Assembly: GCF_963169125.1 (NCBI RefSeq)
Contig: NC_084795.1
Span: 141,831,766 to 141,895,765, forward strand
Source of the DNA: Humulus lupulus
Lineage: Eukaryota; Streptophyta; Magnoliopsida; Rosales; Cannabaceae
DNA length: 64,000 bases
Reading direction: 5' to 3'
This document shows positions 24,132 through 34,648 of the stretch, in pieces. Position numbers and translations under genes: made by a program. Position 1 is the first letter of the stretch. Each line of letters starts with the position of its first letter. The notes beneath the pieces were generated by a model. It did no database searches. It saw only the letters and a list, made by a program, of their open reading frames with translations, and had not been told where the DNA came from.

Positions 24132-25452
24132 CTGGTCAGTCCCGCAAGTTTTGTGCGAAACTCATTGAAGTCTTTTGATTGGCCCTCTGCATTAAGGTAA
24201 ACATGTAGCTCCTTTTCTGCACATTGATGAAGTCTTTCCAACCCAGACTCTGCCTCACCTGCACAAAAAGCCAAAGTTAAAACTTAAAAGAGGGCAAAAC
24301 AAAGATAAGTTTAGAATCAAGCTCAATAATACTACTAACCTTGCAAGTACTCAAAGAACTGTCTCTTGGCATGTTCATGCTCTGGTAAATAATATCCATA
24401 AGCATATGTCCATTTTAAAACACGCCTGCACTCAACGATCTGAAAAAAAAATAATAAGGAAAACATTATTTCATTTCTTCGAGTGAAGAAACTGTACCTT
24501 GAAATAAAAGTTAAATTATCTTACCTGAAGCCAGGCCTCTGTTATGAACTTTAGCTGTGACTCAGGTTGGCACTGTATGTCACTCAGCTTCTCAAGCTAA
24601 AATTTGAATAAATTGTAAAACTTAGATAAGTAACAATAGGAACAGTCTCAGCTAAGTAAATGTAGAATAGGAAAAAAAAATAAATCTGCCTCCCTCCAAT
24701 CACAGGAATAACACACGGTTTATATATTGAAGATGAATATTGCTTGAGCGAAACAAAAGCAGAAATATCTTATAAATTAGGATAGTTACAACTGAAGAGA
24801 ACTTATTTGTTGGCAGCAAAGTATTTTTTTTTTAAGTGACAAGTAGGCATGAACAGTTAACATACTAAAAGCTAATGTTATAAACAAAATAGGAAAGAGT
24901 CGAAATACTGTTCTCTTGGGATATACTTTGCTCAAAAAATAATAAGGCATACTTCTGCAGTGCTATTTCCTTTTCTATTCGAAAAAAAGAACTAAGGATC
25001 TAATTCAAGATTGGTGAACCAAAAGAACAACCACTTGAGGGGCATGTCCCACATTTTTATACATTAATAAGAACATGTGCCTTTGCTAATTAGCAATTGA
25101 TTGAGTTAAAACTCCATGAATCCTAAAAGAAAGTCGTGCATGGTCAAAACTATCAGCCTCTCAAAAATATACAATAAGCATGAGAGAGAGGGGGGTTAAA
25201 AAAACCAATAATAATAATATCCACCTATTAATTTAAGTACTCTACAATTTGATCATGAAACTAACAATATATCACTTACATCATAAATATGTATATATAT
25301 CACATGAATAAATCTACAATTTGATAGCACATATCACACTAGATCATCACTAAACTAATAATTGGTTCAGAAAAGAGAAAAAAAAAAGTAATAATAATGC
25401 TTACATGCACGCTCTGCATTTGCTGTAAGTCTGCAAGTGCTTTTTGCCTAGA
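24132..25452 (-). pseudogene. Captured fragment of an ARIADNE-type E3 ubiquitin ligase (ARI7/8-like)
   Basis: Four consecutive minus-strand exons with intact GT-AG borders. 25452-25405 encodes SRQKALADLQQMQSVH. 24596-24525 encodes LEKLSDIQCQPESQLKFI and then TEAWLQ. 24439-24340 encodes [20 protein letters not shown] and [11 protein letters not shown]. 24258-24132 encodes [18 protein letters not shown] and FRTKLAGLT. They correspond, in order and without gaps, to the C-terminal Ariadne domain that follows the RING-between-RING module in plant ARI proteins, which transfer ubiquitin in the cytosol or nucleus. The catalytic RING domains are absent. The exons contain no stop or frameshift that I can see, so capture may be fairly recent. 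The fragment lies upstream of, and on the same strand as, the LACS fragment. Confidence 0.88.
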
Positions 25453-26789
25453 CTGCAATTAGAATGAAAAATAAGAAATCAGACTCCACCATTACGTGGA
25501 TAATAAAAGAGCAAGAATCCACAGTTCCTTGACAATCTAGTAAGGGTCAAAACAACAAATAATATCAAACATCACATTCTATTTGTTAAAACCTCACTAC
25601 AAAGACAAATCAAAGTCCAACTAGCTGATAGGAATTAATTGACTTGTTATAAGAAACGGCTGGTATAAAATACTAAAAAAGGAAATAGCCACAATATATA
25701 TACCATTACCAAGTGTTGTATTTTGTTGACCCACTCTATCTGTAAATGATGTTAGTGGAGTCTGAACTGTATATATATACAATGTATACATACATATAGG
25801 TGGTGTAAACAATTTTATAGATTATCAATACTAACAGATACCATTTGGAGTTTAAGCAATTTCATAAATATCCAAGCATGCAGAGCTCTTATAAGTATTA
25901 TATATGTATATGTGTGAGTGTGTAAGAGAGGTTAGAATACATTATAGAATGTAAGATTAGATAGTTGAATTAGAGAGTAGGAGAAAAGTGAAAATGGAAA
26001 ATATACAACTATCTCCTAGCAAAATTTCATTAAAATTAATCTCACTTAATAAGTCACTATAAATATTACACAATTTTATTGATGGCTTTAAGCCAAAATC
26101 AACTCCGACAAATACAAGAGGACAACACATCAACATTAAACAAATGTATACACCTTGCTGTGGGGATTGTGTTTCTTATGGTTCTCAACTATTAATTACA
26201 GTTGTGTCTAGATTTCAAAAAAAAGTTTTCAATACTTATACTCACTTAAGGTGGTTTCTTTGGTGTTATACTTATATGAACTCCTTATTTCATGCTTTTT
26301 ACTGAGTTAGGATAGAGACTATATTTAGAATATAATTCTCGTTAATTAGCTATATTGATAAAGTCTAGATATAATATTTACTAGTAGAGTCTAGATATTG
26401 TTTTTCTAAGTTTATAAATGGTGGTATATACATATTGTTATTATTATAATTATAATATTTTTATTGAGAAATTTGTTAGCCCACACTCTTCCGTTTGGTA
26501 GATTGAGATGTTGGAGAGATTGACATTATATCCACTGGAATTTTATATTGAATATAAAAATGAATGAATAAATTTTAGGTGATTGTATATTAAATAAAAA
26601 AAGTTGTTCGAGTTCAAATGAATCGATCTCTACATCTTTTCTTCATAGCTGTTTCTCTTGAACATTGAACATAACAATATCTAAAATTACATATCAATCT
26701 AGTTTCTATCAAAGATGGGTTTTTTATCATATCAATCTACATCATTCAGCCAACAATTTGTATTATCAGGGATGAGAGAAACGAACCTG

Positions 26790-27190
26790 AGATAGTGGGC
26801 GTGAGGCAGAGAAGCTCCACTCTGGAGCGTGACTTCGTGAGGCGGAGAAAGAGCTCCACTCTGGAGCGAGTCTTCGTGAGGCAGAGATGAGTTGAGAAGA
26901 CGAGACGGAGAAAGAGCTCCACTTTGGACAGACGAGACGAGAGAGAGACTTCGTGAGGCGGTGAGGGCAGAGAGGGCGGAGTGAGTCTTTGTGAGGGCGG
27001 AGAGGGCGGAGTGAGTCTTCGTGAGTGAGAGATGGAGGCTGAGAGAAATCTTTCGGGTAACTTAGATTTGAGAGGACGGAGAGGGCGGAGTGAGTCTTCG
27101 TGAGGGCAGAGAAGGCGGAGTCAGTCTTCGTGAGTGAGAGATGGAGGCTGAGAGAAATCTTCGTGAGTGAGAGATGGAATTTGGCAGATG
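26790..27190. repeat. GA-rich direct repeats near the right end of the CACTA
   Basis: Irregular repeats of units such as GGCGGAGTGAGTCTTCGTGAG, GAGAGATGGAGGCTGAGAGA and GAAGCTCCACTCTGGAGCG fill about 400 bp just inside the right terminus. A 148-codon minus-strand open frame is a by-product of these repeats. CACTA elements commonly carry subterminal repeats that bind transposase, and this block may be one. Confidence 0.6.
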
Positions 27191-27346
27191 AGACTAACAA
27201 AAAAAAATTCATTTTGGCGCCTGAGTTTTATTATTCATATGGCACCAAAATGCCTTCTGTGTGTTTTTAATCCCACACCAATAATAGCACTTCTAAATAT
27301 ATGCTATTCTTTAATGTAATATATACTAAATATTGTTGTAGTGAAT

Positions 27347-27750
27347 TAGGCAGTTAAATTTCTCTTTAGACAAGGCAGGTGAGAAAAGAAAGCTTCAATT
27401 GAATGAGCTAGAAGAAATTAGGAATGATGAATATGACTATTAAAAAAAGTATAAGGATCATATGAAATTTTACCATGACAAAAAAAAATTGAGAAAATAT
27501 TTTTCACTAGGTCGAAAAGTCATTTGATACAACTCACGTGTACATCTATTCCCATGAAAATTACCCTCTAAGTGGATCGATCCTTATATTGTTCGAGTTG
27601 TTTTCACACATGGAGCAATTGAAATTGAAAATCCTAACAACGGTGATATTTTTAATGTTAATGAACAAAAATCAAAACCATTTTTAGAATTAAAATTGAT
27701 GAAGTGGATGAGATCCTCCTTGAGGATCCTCTTTACCAAGCTCTTTGATT
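27347..27750 (+). pseudogene. Athila-2 integrase C-terminus
   Basis: Resumes the integrase reading interrupted at 17788. It encodes RQLNFSLDKAGEKRKLQLNE, then LEEIRNDEYD, and after a stop YKDHMKFYHDK and further pieces (SKWIDPYIVRVVFTHGAIEI). Joined to ELEHTAY on the left, this is the usual end of an Athila-type integrase (..ELEH.AYWAIK.LNF....AGE.R..QLNELEE). The exact junction confirms that the CACTA inserted in the coding sequence. Stops and shifts (near 27440 and 27530) show the gene is dead. From about 27750 to 28410 there is a non-coding AT-rich 3' region with no env-like frame. Confidence 0.8.
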
Positions 27751-27937
27751 GTTATTGATCTTGGTAACTTGTGTTTTATTTGTTTTGTTTGTTTTATGTG
27801 TGATTTAATTTTTGTCTCTTGTATCTTTTACTCTCTTGACAATGCATCATATCGAGGTATGACCATTCTAAATTCTAAACTCTTTTACTTTTAAAATTCT
27901 ATTTGTGTTTTAACACATTGAGGACAATGTTGAAATT

Positions 27938-28423
27938 ATGTTTGGGGGTAATGAGTTGATATGGTTATTATTCTTCGGAGAGTATGTTATTGTGTTTTGT
28001 GTTATTTTTTTGAAAAAAAAAAAGTTGTGTTATTTTGTTTGGAATTTTTTTTTTGAAAAAAATATATATTTTGGTGATATTTTTCATTTTTAATGATAAA
28101 AATCTCAACTATCTTTAGTTTAGTTCTCTTAAAAATATCAATAATTTTTTTTTAAAAGAAATTTTGCTTATAACAAAAATTAAATCTTTCATAACAAGAA
28201 TACTTTTATTTCCTTTAAGATTAAGTGGAAAGTAATTTTCAAAAACCTATTTTTAAAAGAAAAAAATGACAAGTTAATTAATTACATAAGCTTAACTTTT
28301 ATTCATAATTTTTTTTAGAATTATTTTCATCGTGCAATTTTTGAGAAAATACTTTGTATATCACCAATAAAGTGTTTTAATTTTCTTTTGCTTGAGGACT
28401 AGCAAGAAATTAAGTTTTGGGGT
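27938..28423 (+). other. Two polypurine tracts of Athila-2
   Basis: An internal copy (about 27938-27950, ATGTTTGGGGGTAAT) follows ACATTGAGGACAATGTTG. The terminal copy (about 28411-28423, TTAAGTTTTGGGGTT) follows GAGGACTAGCAAGAAA and abuts the 3' LTR. The same pair occurs in Athila-1 at 10031 and 10729. Confidence 0.65.
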
Positions 28424-28424
28424 T

Positions 28425-29902
28425 CGATAAGTCTAGAAAATAGAGTTATTTTACCACATTTTTTATGTTAATTGTTGCTTAGTCTTTGAGTTTTTAAGTA
28501 ATTTTGAATTTAGTTGTCATATTGTAATTTTTTAGATTTTATATATTTTATTGTAATATGTTGTAGTTTAATTATTTGAAATTAGTATTGTTAGATTAAA
28601 AGTTAAAAATGTGATTTTATTGAACTTAAATGTTAAAGTAAATTAAGTTTTATTTAGTATTTTCATGGAACTTATGTTGTATATTTTATTATTGAAAATA
28701 TTTAGTTTTAAATTAGTTAATATTTATTTTGTAGGAATTAAGATGCATCTTTTGGTAGAAAATTCAGAAAAAGATAAGATAATAAACTTAAAAAGAAAGG
28801 AAAAGTGTTATTTTTTAAAAAAGAAAAGAAAAAAAGAGGGAAAGTATTATAAAGCCCAACCCCCACTCTCGGCCCAGTTTGCATACAACACCAAGCCCAG
28901 CCCACGCCTTCACCTCTCCACGCCTCCTGCTGCCTCCTAGGCCTGCCTGCTCCTTTCCCTTCGTAGCCAAGCCAATGTGAGCCCAACAACAGCCCAGCCA
29001 CCTGACCCTTTTCCTTGAGCTCACCAATGTCCAAAAGTACTATTTTTACCCAACTTTTCTACACTTTTTACTACAAAATTAATCATTACAACCCAAAATT
29101 CCCCTTCAAATCTTTCTACACTAATTATGTCATATTATTCTTCATTTAAAATTCAATTTAATTAGTTAATTATATTGACTATTTTCAACACTTTATTTTG
29201 GCTATAAATAGGTAGCTTCAAGAGAATTTGAGGGTGCTTAATTTTTTGTGGACTATCATCTTTTCTACACTTTCTCTCTACCTTTCTCTTCTCTATTTAA
29301 GTGTTTTCCAAAAGCACTTTCAAGTATGTATATGTTTGGTATTGTAATTTCTACTCTAGTTATGAGTTTCTAATATTTTTAAGATTATTAAGGTGATGAT
29401 GAAACAATATGTAACTAGATAATGCTTATTTTGTATGTTGATTTCCCATTTTGTATAATAAAGTCTATGATTTTTCTTCTTCAAATATATTCTTTCATCT
29501 TTAATACCTTGCATTTTTTATTGTTGGAACTTATTTAAAGTTTGTTCATTATTTGTGCAAAATCATAATATTCTTTTATTAAGGTGTGCCATTAAATTGA
29601 GCACATCCAAGCTTAGAAGAAAAATATTATGTTTTGCCTTATAAGTAATGTTCATTGAATTTTTGTTTTTTTTTTATTATATTGATTCACACTAAATACT
29701 TTCAAATTATAATTTTAAAAGAGATGATAAATACAATATTTTTATAATAACTTGTGCTTAAATAAAAAATCTAATTTGAAAAAAAAGTGATAGTTTAATT
29801 AATTTCTACTAACAATAAAACTTGGGAATCAACATACTTATAAGTATTATTACACTTTTATTTCATTGATTATAATACCTTAATAATCTTTCTTTTACAA
29901 CT
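28425..29902 (+). repeat. 3' LTR of Athila-2, first part
   Basis: Starts CGATAAGTCTAGAAAATAG with the first base of TGATAA mutated. It aligns with the 5' LTR from 14219 and carries TATAAATA at 29203. It stops at TTTTACAACT where Tat-3 begins. The remainder is at 41882-42129. Confidence 0.82.
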
Positions 29903-30405
29903 TGTTGACGGTGAGAACTTGTCAATGAATTAAGGTCAGAAAATTCAAAGACTTAACCAGGAACTTATGAGCTTAGGAAAATTTATGGAGACTTAGAGAA
30001 AAATTGCAGAAGATTAATGGAAGAAAATATGTATATTTCTCTTTGAATAGCCTGCCATTACAAGAATTTTCCTACCCCTAGTTTGAGGGGTGGAGGTCTA
30101 TTTATAGCTTGGCTCTAATGACCTCGGATACAAGGTGGTCCCAGGGGACAAGAAGGTACTTGGGTACACTGTCATGGTAGTGGCATAGGTTGTGGTGGAG
30201 CAGAGGGTTGTGGTGCCGATGTTGATAGATATGTCAGAGGCATGCCGGTCATGCCACCACGTCTTGTACTAATTTGCACCACCACTACTTGTCGGATATG
30301 GATGTCAGAGTCACACCTTTGTCTTCCTCAATGTGGTACATCTCGTACCAGTACGCGGTCCTCGTACCTGATGGTCCTTCTTATATTTCCAAGACACTTC
30401 TTTCG

Positions 30406-32680
30406 CTACAACATTTTGCATTATATAACACATTAGAAAATGATTTTTTTTTAAAAAGTGTTATTGTTTCAAACAACTAAGGCAGTATATTGGGCCTGTG
30501 TATTCCTAGGCTCCAAGTACATATTCAGCATTGGGCTATAATATATAATATTTACTATTGGCCTCTTTTACTATAGAAACTAGAAAGGTAAAGTGATCTC
30601 TAATTTCATCTCCTCTGTCCTTACTAGTGGTCACTCTTCTGCTCTTCCGATCATAATACTTCTCCTCCTCCTACGTCGATTTATTCGATTTCATCTCTCT
30701 TTGGGTGTCTACTATAGAATGCCGACCTCCCTAGTCTGCCAGCCAGATTGGCTGTCCTTGTCGTCGAACCATTGCTACGGTCGCATCTCGGCATCTTTGA
30801 CTCCCTTGCACAGTTGCTGTCACGACTAGTGTTGTTGTGGTCGTCTCTCTTCGTCACTCACCATCGCTCGTTGCCAAGAAATTTATGTGTTTGGGATTCT
30901 TCTCATGTTAGTTGTCTCATATTTTCCATTTTTGAGGTAAATTCTTGTGTTAAGATTGGAGACTACTTCAATAAGTATACCGAAAATTGATTGAATTTGA
31001 TAAAATAAGCATGCCAATGCTTTGTGTTAGGTTATAAATTTTTGTTCTTTTTTATATTTATTAATTTTTTTTCAATAAGGGCATTCAGTCTAAGTAAAAT
31101 TTTGGGAAATTAGTGTTCTTTAGACTTCAATTTCAAAAGTCAGAAAGAAATTTAAGAGCTATATTATTGACAAAGAAATTTAACTAATCCATTTCATTTC
31201 TCGTTTTGGCTTGTGCTCTGATTAGGTTTTCTGAGTGGGTTCAATATCAACGAAGGGCATTTGAAAGAGTTAAATTTTTGTTAGACAGTAATGGCACACA
31301 GTTTGCTTCGAGACATAGAGGCCTACAGTTGGGAAAGATCGTACTTCCCCATAATCTGCGAGTCATGTCTTGGTGACAATCCTTACGTTAGGATGGTATG
31401 TATATTTGATTTTAGATACTAGAGAAATGAGTATTAGCAACTTATATTAATTTATTGTAATTCAGACAAAAGCTTTATTATATTTTTGTAGCATTTTCCT
31501 TATGTTTCTCTCTGTTTTTGTTATGTTAGTATTTTTATTAATTCTTTTTGTTTGGAAAAAGTTTCTGGTGAAATATATTAGTCATAAGTGAGACATAGTT
31601 GCTTATGAACTTCCCTAAAAAAAGGTCAGAACAGTGTTTGTTTTTCTATTATGTCAATTTACAATTCAATTTTTTTATGGTTAATATATTTGTATCGATT
31701 CTTAATTGTGTAATTGTTTCAAACCATAGCTATAATCTCACCAAAAACAACAAATTCATGGCTATAATATGTTGAAAATAATATGTTAAGTTACTACACC
31801 ATTCATTATGAAAATATATTTTGTTGTTTTCTTAAATTATGTTAATTATATAAATATTATGGTAATATATCATATCACTGATCAATTCTGGTAACATTTT
31901 TTTGTTGCTTTATATAGAAATGTGATATAGACATATTTTGATATATAATTTTAGTGTCACTACTCAATTTTGAAAATATTTTGGTTATTTTTGGAAAATG
32001 TGATCATTAATGTTTTTGAATTATGGTAATAGTTTAGTGTTATATTCCATTATGGTATAATCTTATTTATTTTGAATTTTTTAATTTAGAATATACTATA
32101 TATTGTATCTAAATAGATTTTTTCTAATGTCAAATATTATATGAGAAACACGCTTTGATTGTGTTTTATGATTGCCTGTAATTAATATACAATATTTTGC
32201 TACAAAAAACTATACAATATTTTGCATGATCTTTTTATATTAAACATTACTATATATTATAGTAATAATAATACGATAGATTATGTATTAAACATTAAGA
32301 TTGTTTTTGACACTGTTTGAATACAAATCAAAACCTTGCTGATTTGTATACGAATAGATTATATGTTAGATAATCCTTATTTAACAGATATAATATGGTT
32401 TCTTATTATGCAATGAGAGGTATGTTCACATTGTTTTGATGAGATTTTGTTGTTCAATTTTTAATTTGAGATTTTGGTGTTAGATTTTGCCTCCATGAAT
32501 GACCTTCTCTCTTTCGCAACTTTTTCTTTCTTGCAGGAATGGTCATTTGGGTTAAAGGGATCCAATTTCTCAATTTAAGCTCACGCGCCGCCACTGGTCG
32601 TTTGATGTTTGACGTCCTCTTGACTTTGTAAGATCACGCGCCTTATCTTCTTACTTATTTTATTTTATATTTGTTTGTGG
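30406..32680. mobile_element. 2.3-kb insertion carrying a host gene fragment, type uncertain
   Basis: Defined by comparing the two Tat-3 LTRs: the left copy departs after CCAAGACACTTCTTTC and rejoins at CCAAGCTCCCTTGTATTT. The left end (GCTACAACATTTTGC) resembles a decayed CACTA terminus (CACTACAA), but the right end (TTTGTTTGTGG) is at best a poor partner and no duplication is clear. It contains the 5' part of a MAC5/RBM22-like gene (separate entry). The remaining 1.3 kb (31400-32680) is AT-rich, intron-like sequence. Confidence 0.65.
31291..31395 (+). pseudogene. Captured first coding exon of a MAC5/RBM22-like splicing factor
   Basis: The ATG at 31291 opens a 35-codon exon, MAHSLLRDIEAYSWERSY then FPIICESCLGDNPYVRM, ending at a consensus donor (GGATG-GTATGT). 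It matches, from memory, the N-terminus of plant MAC5-type proteins (RBM22/Cwc2 relatives), CCCH zinc-finger and RRM proteins of the NineTeen Complex that contact snRNA in the spliceosome. Upstream, 30600-30935 looks like a C/T-rich 5' leader ending at TTTGAGGTAAAT, and an acceptor (CTGATTAG, 31225) precedes the exon. The fragment therefore includes leader, leader intron and first coding exon. Downstream exons with the zinc finger and RRM are absent. Two or three substitutions from the remembered consensus (for example DIEAYSW for DAEADGW) suggest decay. Confidence 0.82.
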
Positions 32681-33239
32681 TCCCAAGCTCCCTTGTATTT
32701 TGTTAAGTGTGGGATAGCTTGTAAGCCATCATGATTAACATACTTAGTCACCTTAACCAATTCTAGCCTGATACCAAATGTTGGTTACGCCCTTACTAGT
32801 TCTCCTCATATGTATACTCAGAAAGCTTCAGACTATACATTTTATGAGAAGTCGCAGTGAAGACATGCCTCGCTGGTGGCACCTACTCTTGGGGGATAAG
32901 TTGGGCTTCTTGGGTGAGGCATGGGTCATATAAGATGAGGCAATGTGCCTTTTGCGGGTCTTCATTATAGCAAGATGTGGGGTCTCGCATGGACCCTTGA
33001 GCGTAAGGCATGACGTCTCGCATAGAGAGGCCTATGGGTCTATGAAGAGACTTGCCTTTGGCTAGGGACGCTTTCGAAAACAACATATGGTCTTATGCAT
33101 GAGCGACATCATGGCAGATATGCGAGATGGGCGAGATGGGCCTCACTAGGCGAGGCCCTTATTTCTAGGAAGATGGGTAAGGCAGGTGTGCGAGGCGCCT
33201 CCTGAGTGGTCAAGGCACAATGAGACATCGTCGCGTGGC

Positions 33240-33790
33240 CGAGTGGGGCACGAGACGCTGCTTTGTGGGAAGAGGATGTCCGCGAGACTCTGGTGCGAGA
33301 CATGGCTGTGTGGTGAGAGGATGTTCGCGAGACCCTGGCGTGAGACGCTACTGTGTGGTGAGACGGTGTCCGCGAGACCCTGGCCTGAGATGCGGCTCTG
33401 TGGCGAGACAGTGTTTGCGAGACCCTGGTGCGAGACGCTACTGTGTGGCGAGACGGTGTCCAAGAGACCCTGGTGCAGGACGCTGCTATGTGGCGAGAAG
33501 GTGTCCGCGAGACCCTGGCGCGAGACGCTGCTGTGTGGCGAGACGGTGCCCGCGAGACCCTGGCACGAGACGCTACTGTGTGGCGAGACGGTGCCTGCGA
33601 GACCTTGGCGCGAGACGCTGCTATGTGGCCAAGACGGTGTTCGCAAGAACCTGGTGCGAGACACTCCTGTGTGGCGAGCCAGTGTCTGTGAGACCTTGGT
33701 CCGAGACGCTAATGTATTGCGAGACGGTGTCCGTGAGACCATGGCGCGAGACGTTGCTGTGTGGCAAGATCCTCGCGCGAGACACAGGGG
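33240..33790 (+). repeat. 45-bp minisatellite in the Tat-3 3' LTR
   Basis: About 12 copies of a 45-bp unit built on GCGAGACGGTGTCCGCGAGA then CCCTGGCGCGAGACGCTGCTGTGTG. Because 45 is divisible by three and few units contain stops, open frames of over 220 codons appear on both strands. They are repeat artefacts. Confidence 0.88.
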
Positions 33791-34135
33791 CGTGTGGGCC
33801 ATTTTCTTCCCAAGCATATACTCTGAGGGCTATGAGGCGGGGGTCTCGTTCAAGTGATATTTTGGTATCCACACTTGCTCCCCAGTCTATGGGAGGGACT
33901 TTAGGTGCTCCGGTAGACATTTTGGAATGGTGCCTTCGAGCCCCTTATGGTGTTAGTGTGTTTCTTTTCCTTGGTGGTGTGAAGTAACACACTTTGTGAT
34001 GGTGATCGTCATGATTCCTTGAGGATAAATGTGAACCTATCATTTGGCTTTGCGGATCCCAATGCGGGTACTTGAATTCATTCTTGATCATAGATCAAAT
34101 ATTGAATTCAATGGTTAGGATGAGTTTGAGTCTCC

Positions 34136-34143
34136 TATAAATA
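34136..34143 (+). promoter_or_regulatory. TATA box of the Tat-3 antisense gene
   Basis: TATAAATA lies about 265 bp inside the LTR and about 500 bp upstream of the ATG at 34649. It is followed by a leader with a possible donor (CTTCTAAGAGGTGAGTGG, about 34215). Position relative to the LTR matches the Tat-2 case (5013). Confidence 0.55.
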
Positions 34144-34648
34144 GGTCTTCTTATCAAGGATAATTTCTACACTTACTCCTCTTTGCTTGGTGGTGCTTTT
34201 ATCTTCAAAGCTTCTAAGAGGTGAGTGGTTCAATCACTCACAAGGGCACTTTGTCTCACTTTTCTCTCTCTTTTTATTTATTTATATAAATGTCTGTATA
34301 TGTGCTGAAAGACTAAAACATCTATCTCCTATCTTTCTATAGGTGTATGCTTTCATCCCTTGGTATTTCTGCAGCTACAACGATGCTCGACTTTACCTGC
34401 TCAAGCTACACCTTCACCCTTTCTTGTGCTTAATGGGTCTAAATTAGCGTTACTTGGGAAGGGGTGTCTTGGCCGGAGATCCTTGTGAGCTAATTTATGT
34501 ATATGCACCCGTTTGCACATATACCCTCCCTTGCACCTAGTTGGTTATTTTGAGCACTTGTGTCTAGAGGTTTTGAGCTTATTCCTTCGTCTTTTGTAGT
34601 ACACTTTCCACATACACTTTCACCATATCACCAACGAGACGCGACTTT

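Larger units (their letters stand above)
29903..33871 (-). repeat. 3' LTR of Tat-3, interrupted by a 2.3-kb insert
   Basis: 29903-30405 matches 40466-40955, and 32681-33871 matches 40957-41881. The material between (30406-32680) is absent from the other LTR. The LTR ends near GGTATCCA. The minus-strand sequence beyond (ACTGGGGAGCAAG) is a plausible polypurine tract. Confidence 0.82.

Noticed and set aside
26766..27212. 148-codon minus-strand frame
   Set aside because: Composed of repeated SLRPLRPHKD-type units from the GA-rich repeats at the CACTA right end; no start context or homology.
33146..33987. Open frames of 223-255 codons on both strands
   Set aside because: They are produced by the 45-bp tandem repeat, whose length is divisible by three; the same peptide repeats every 15 residues and overlapping frames on both strands are equally open.
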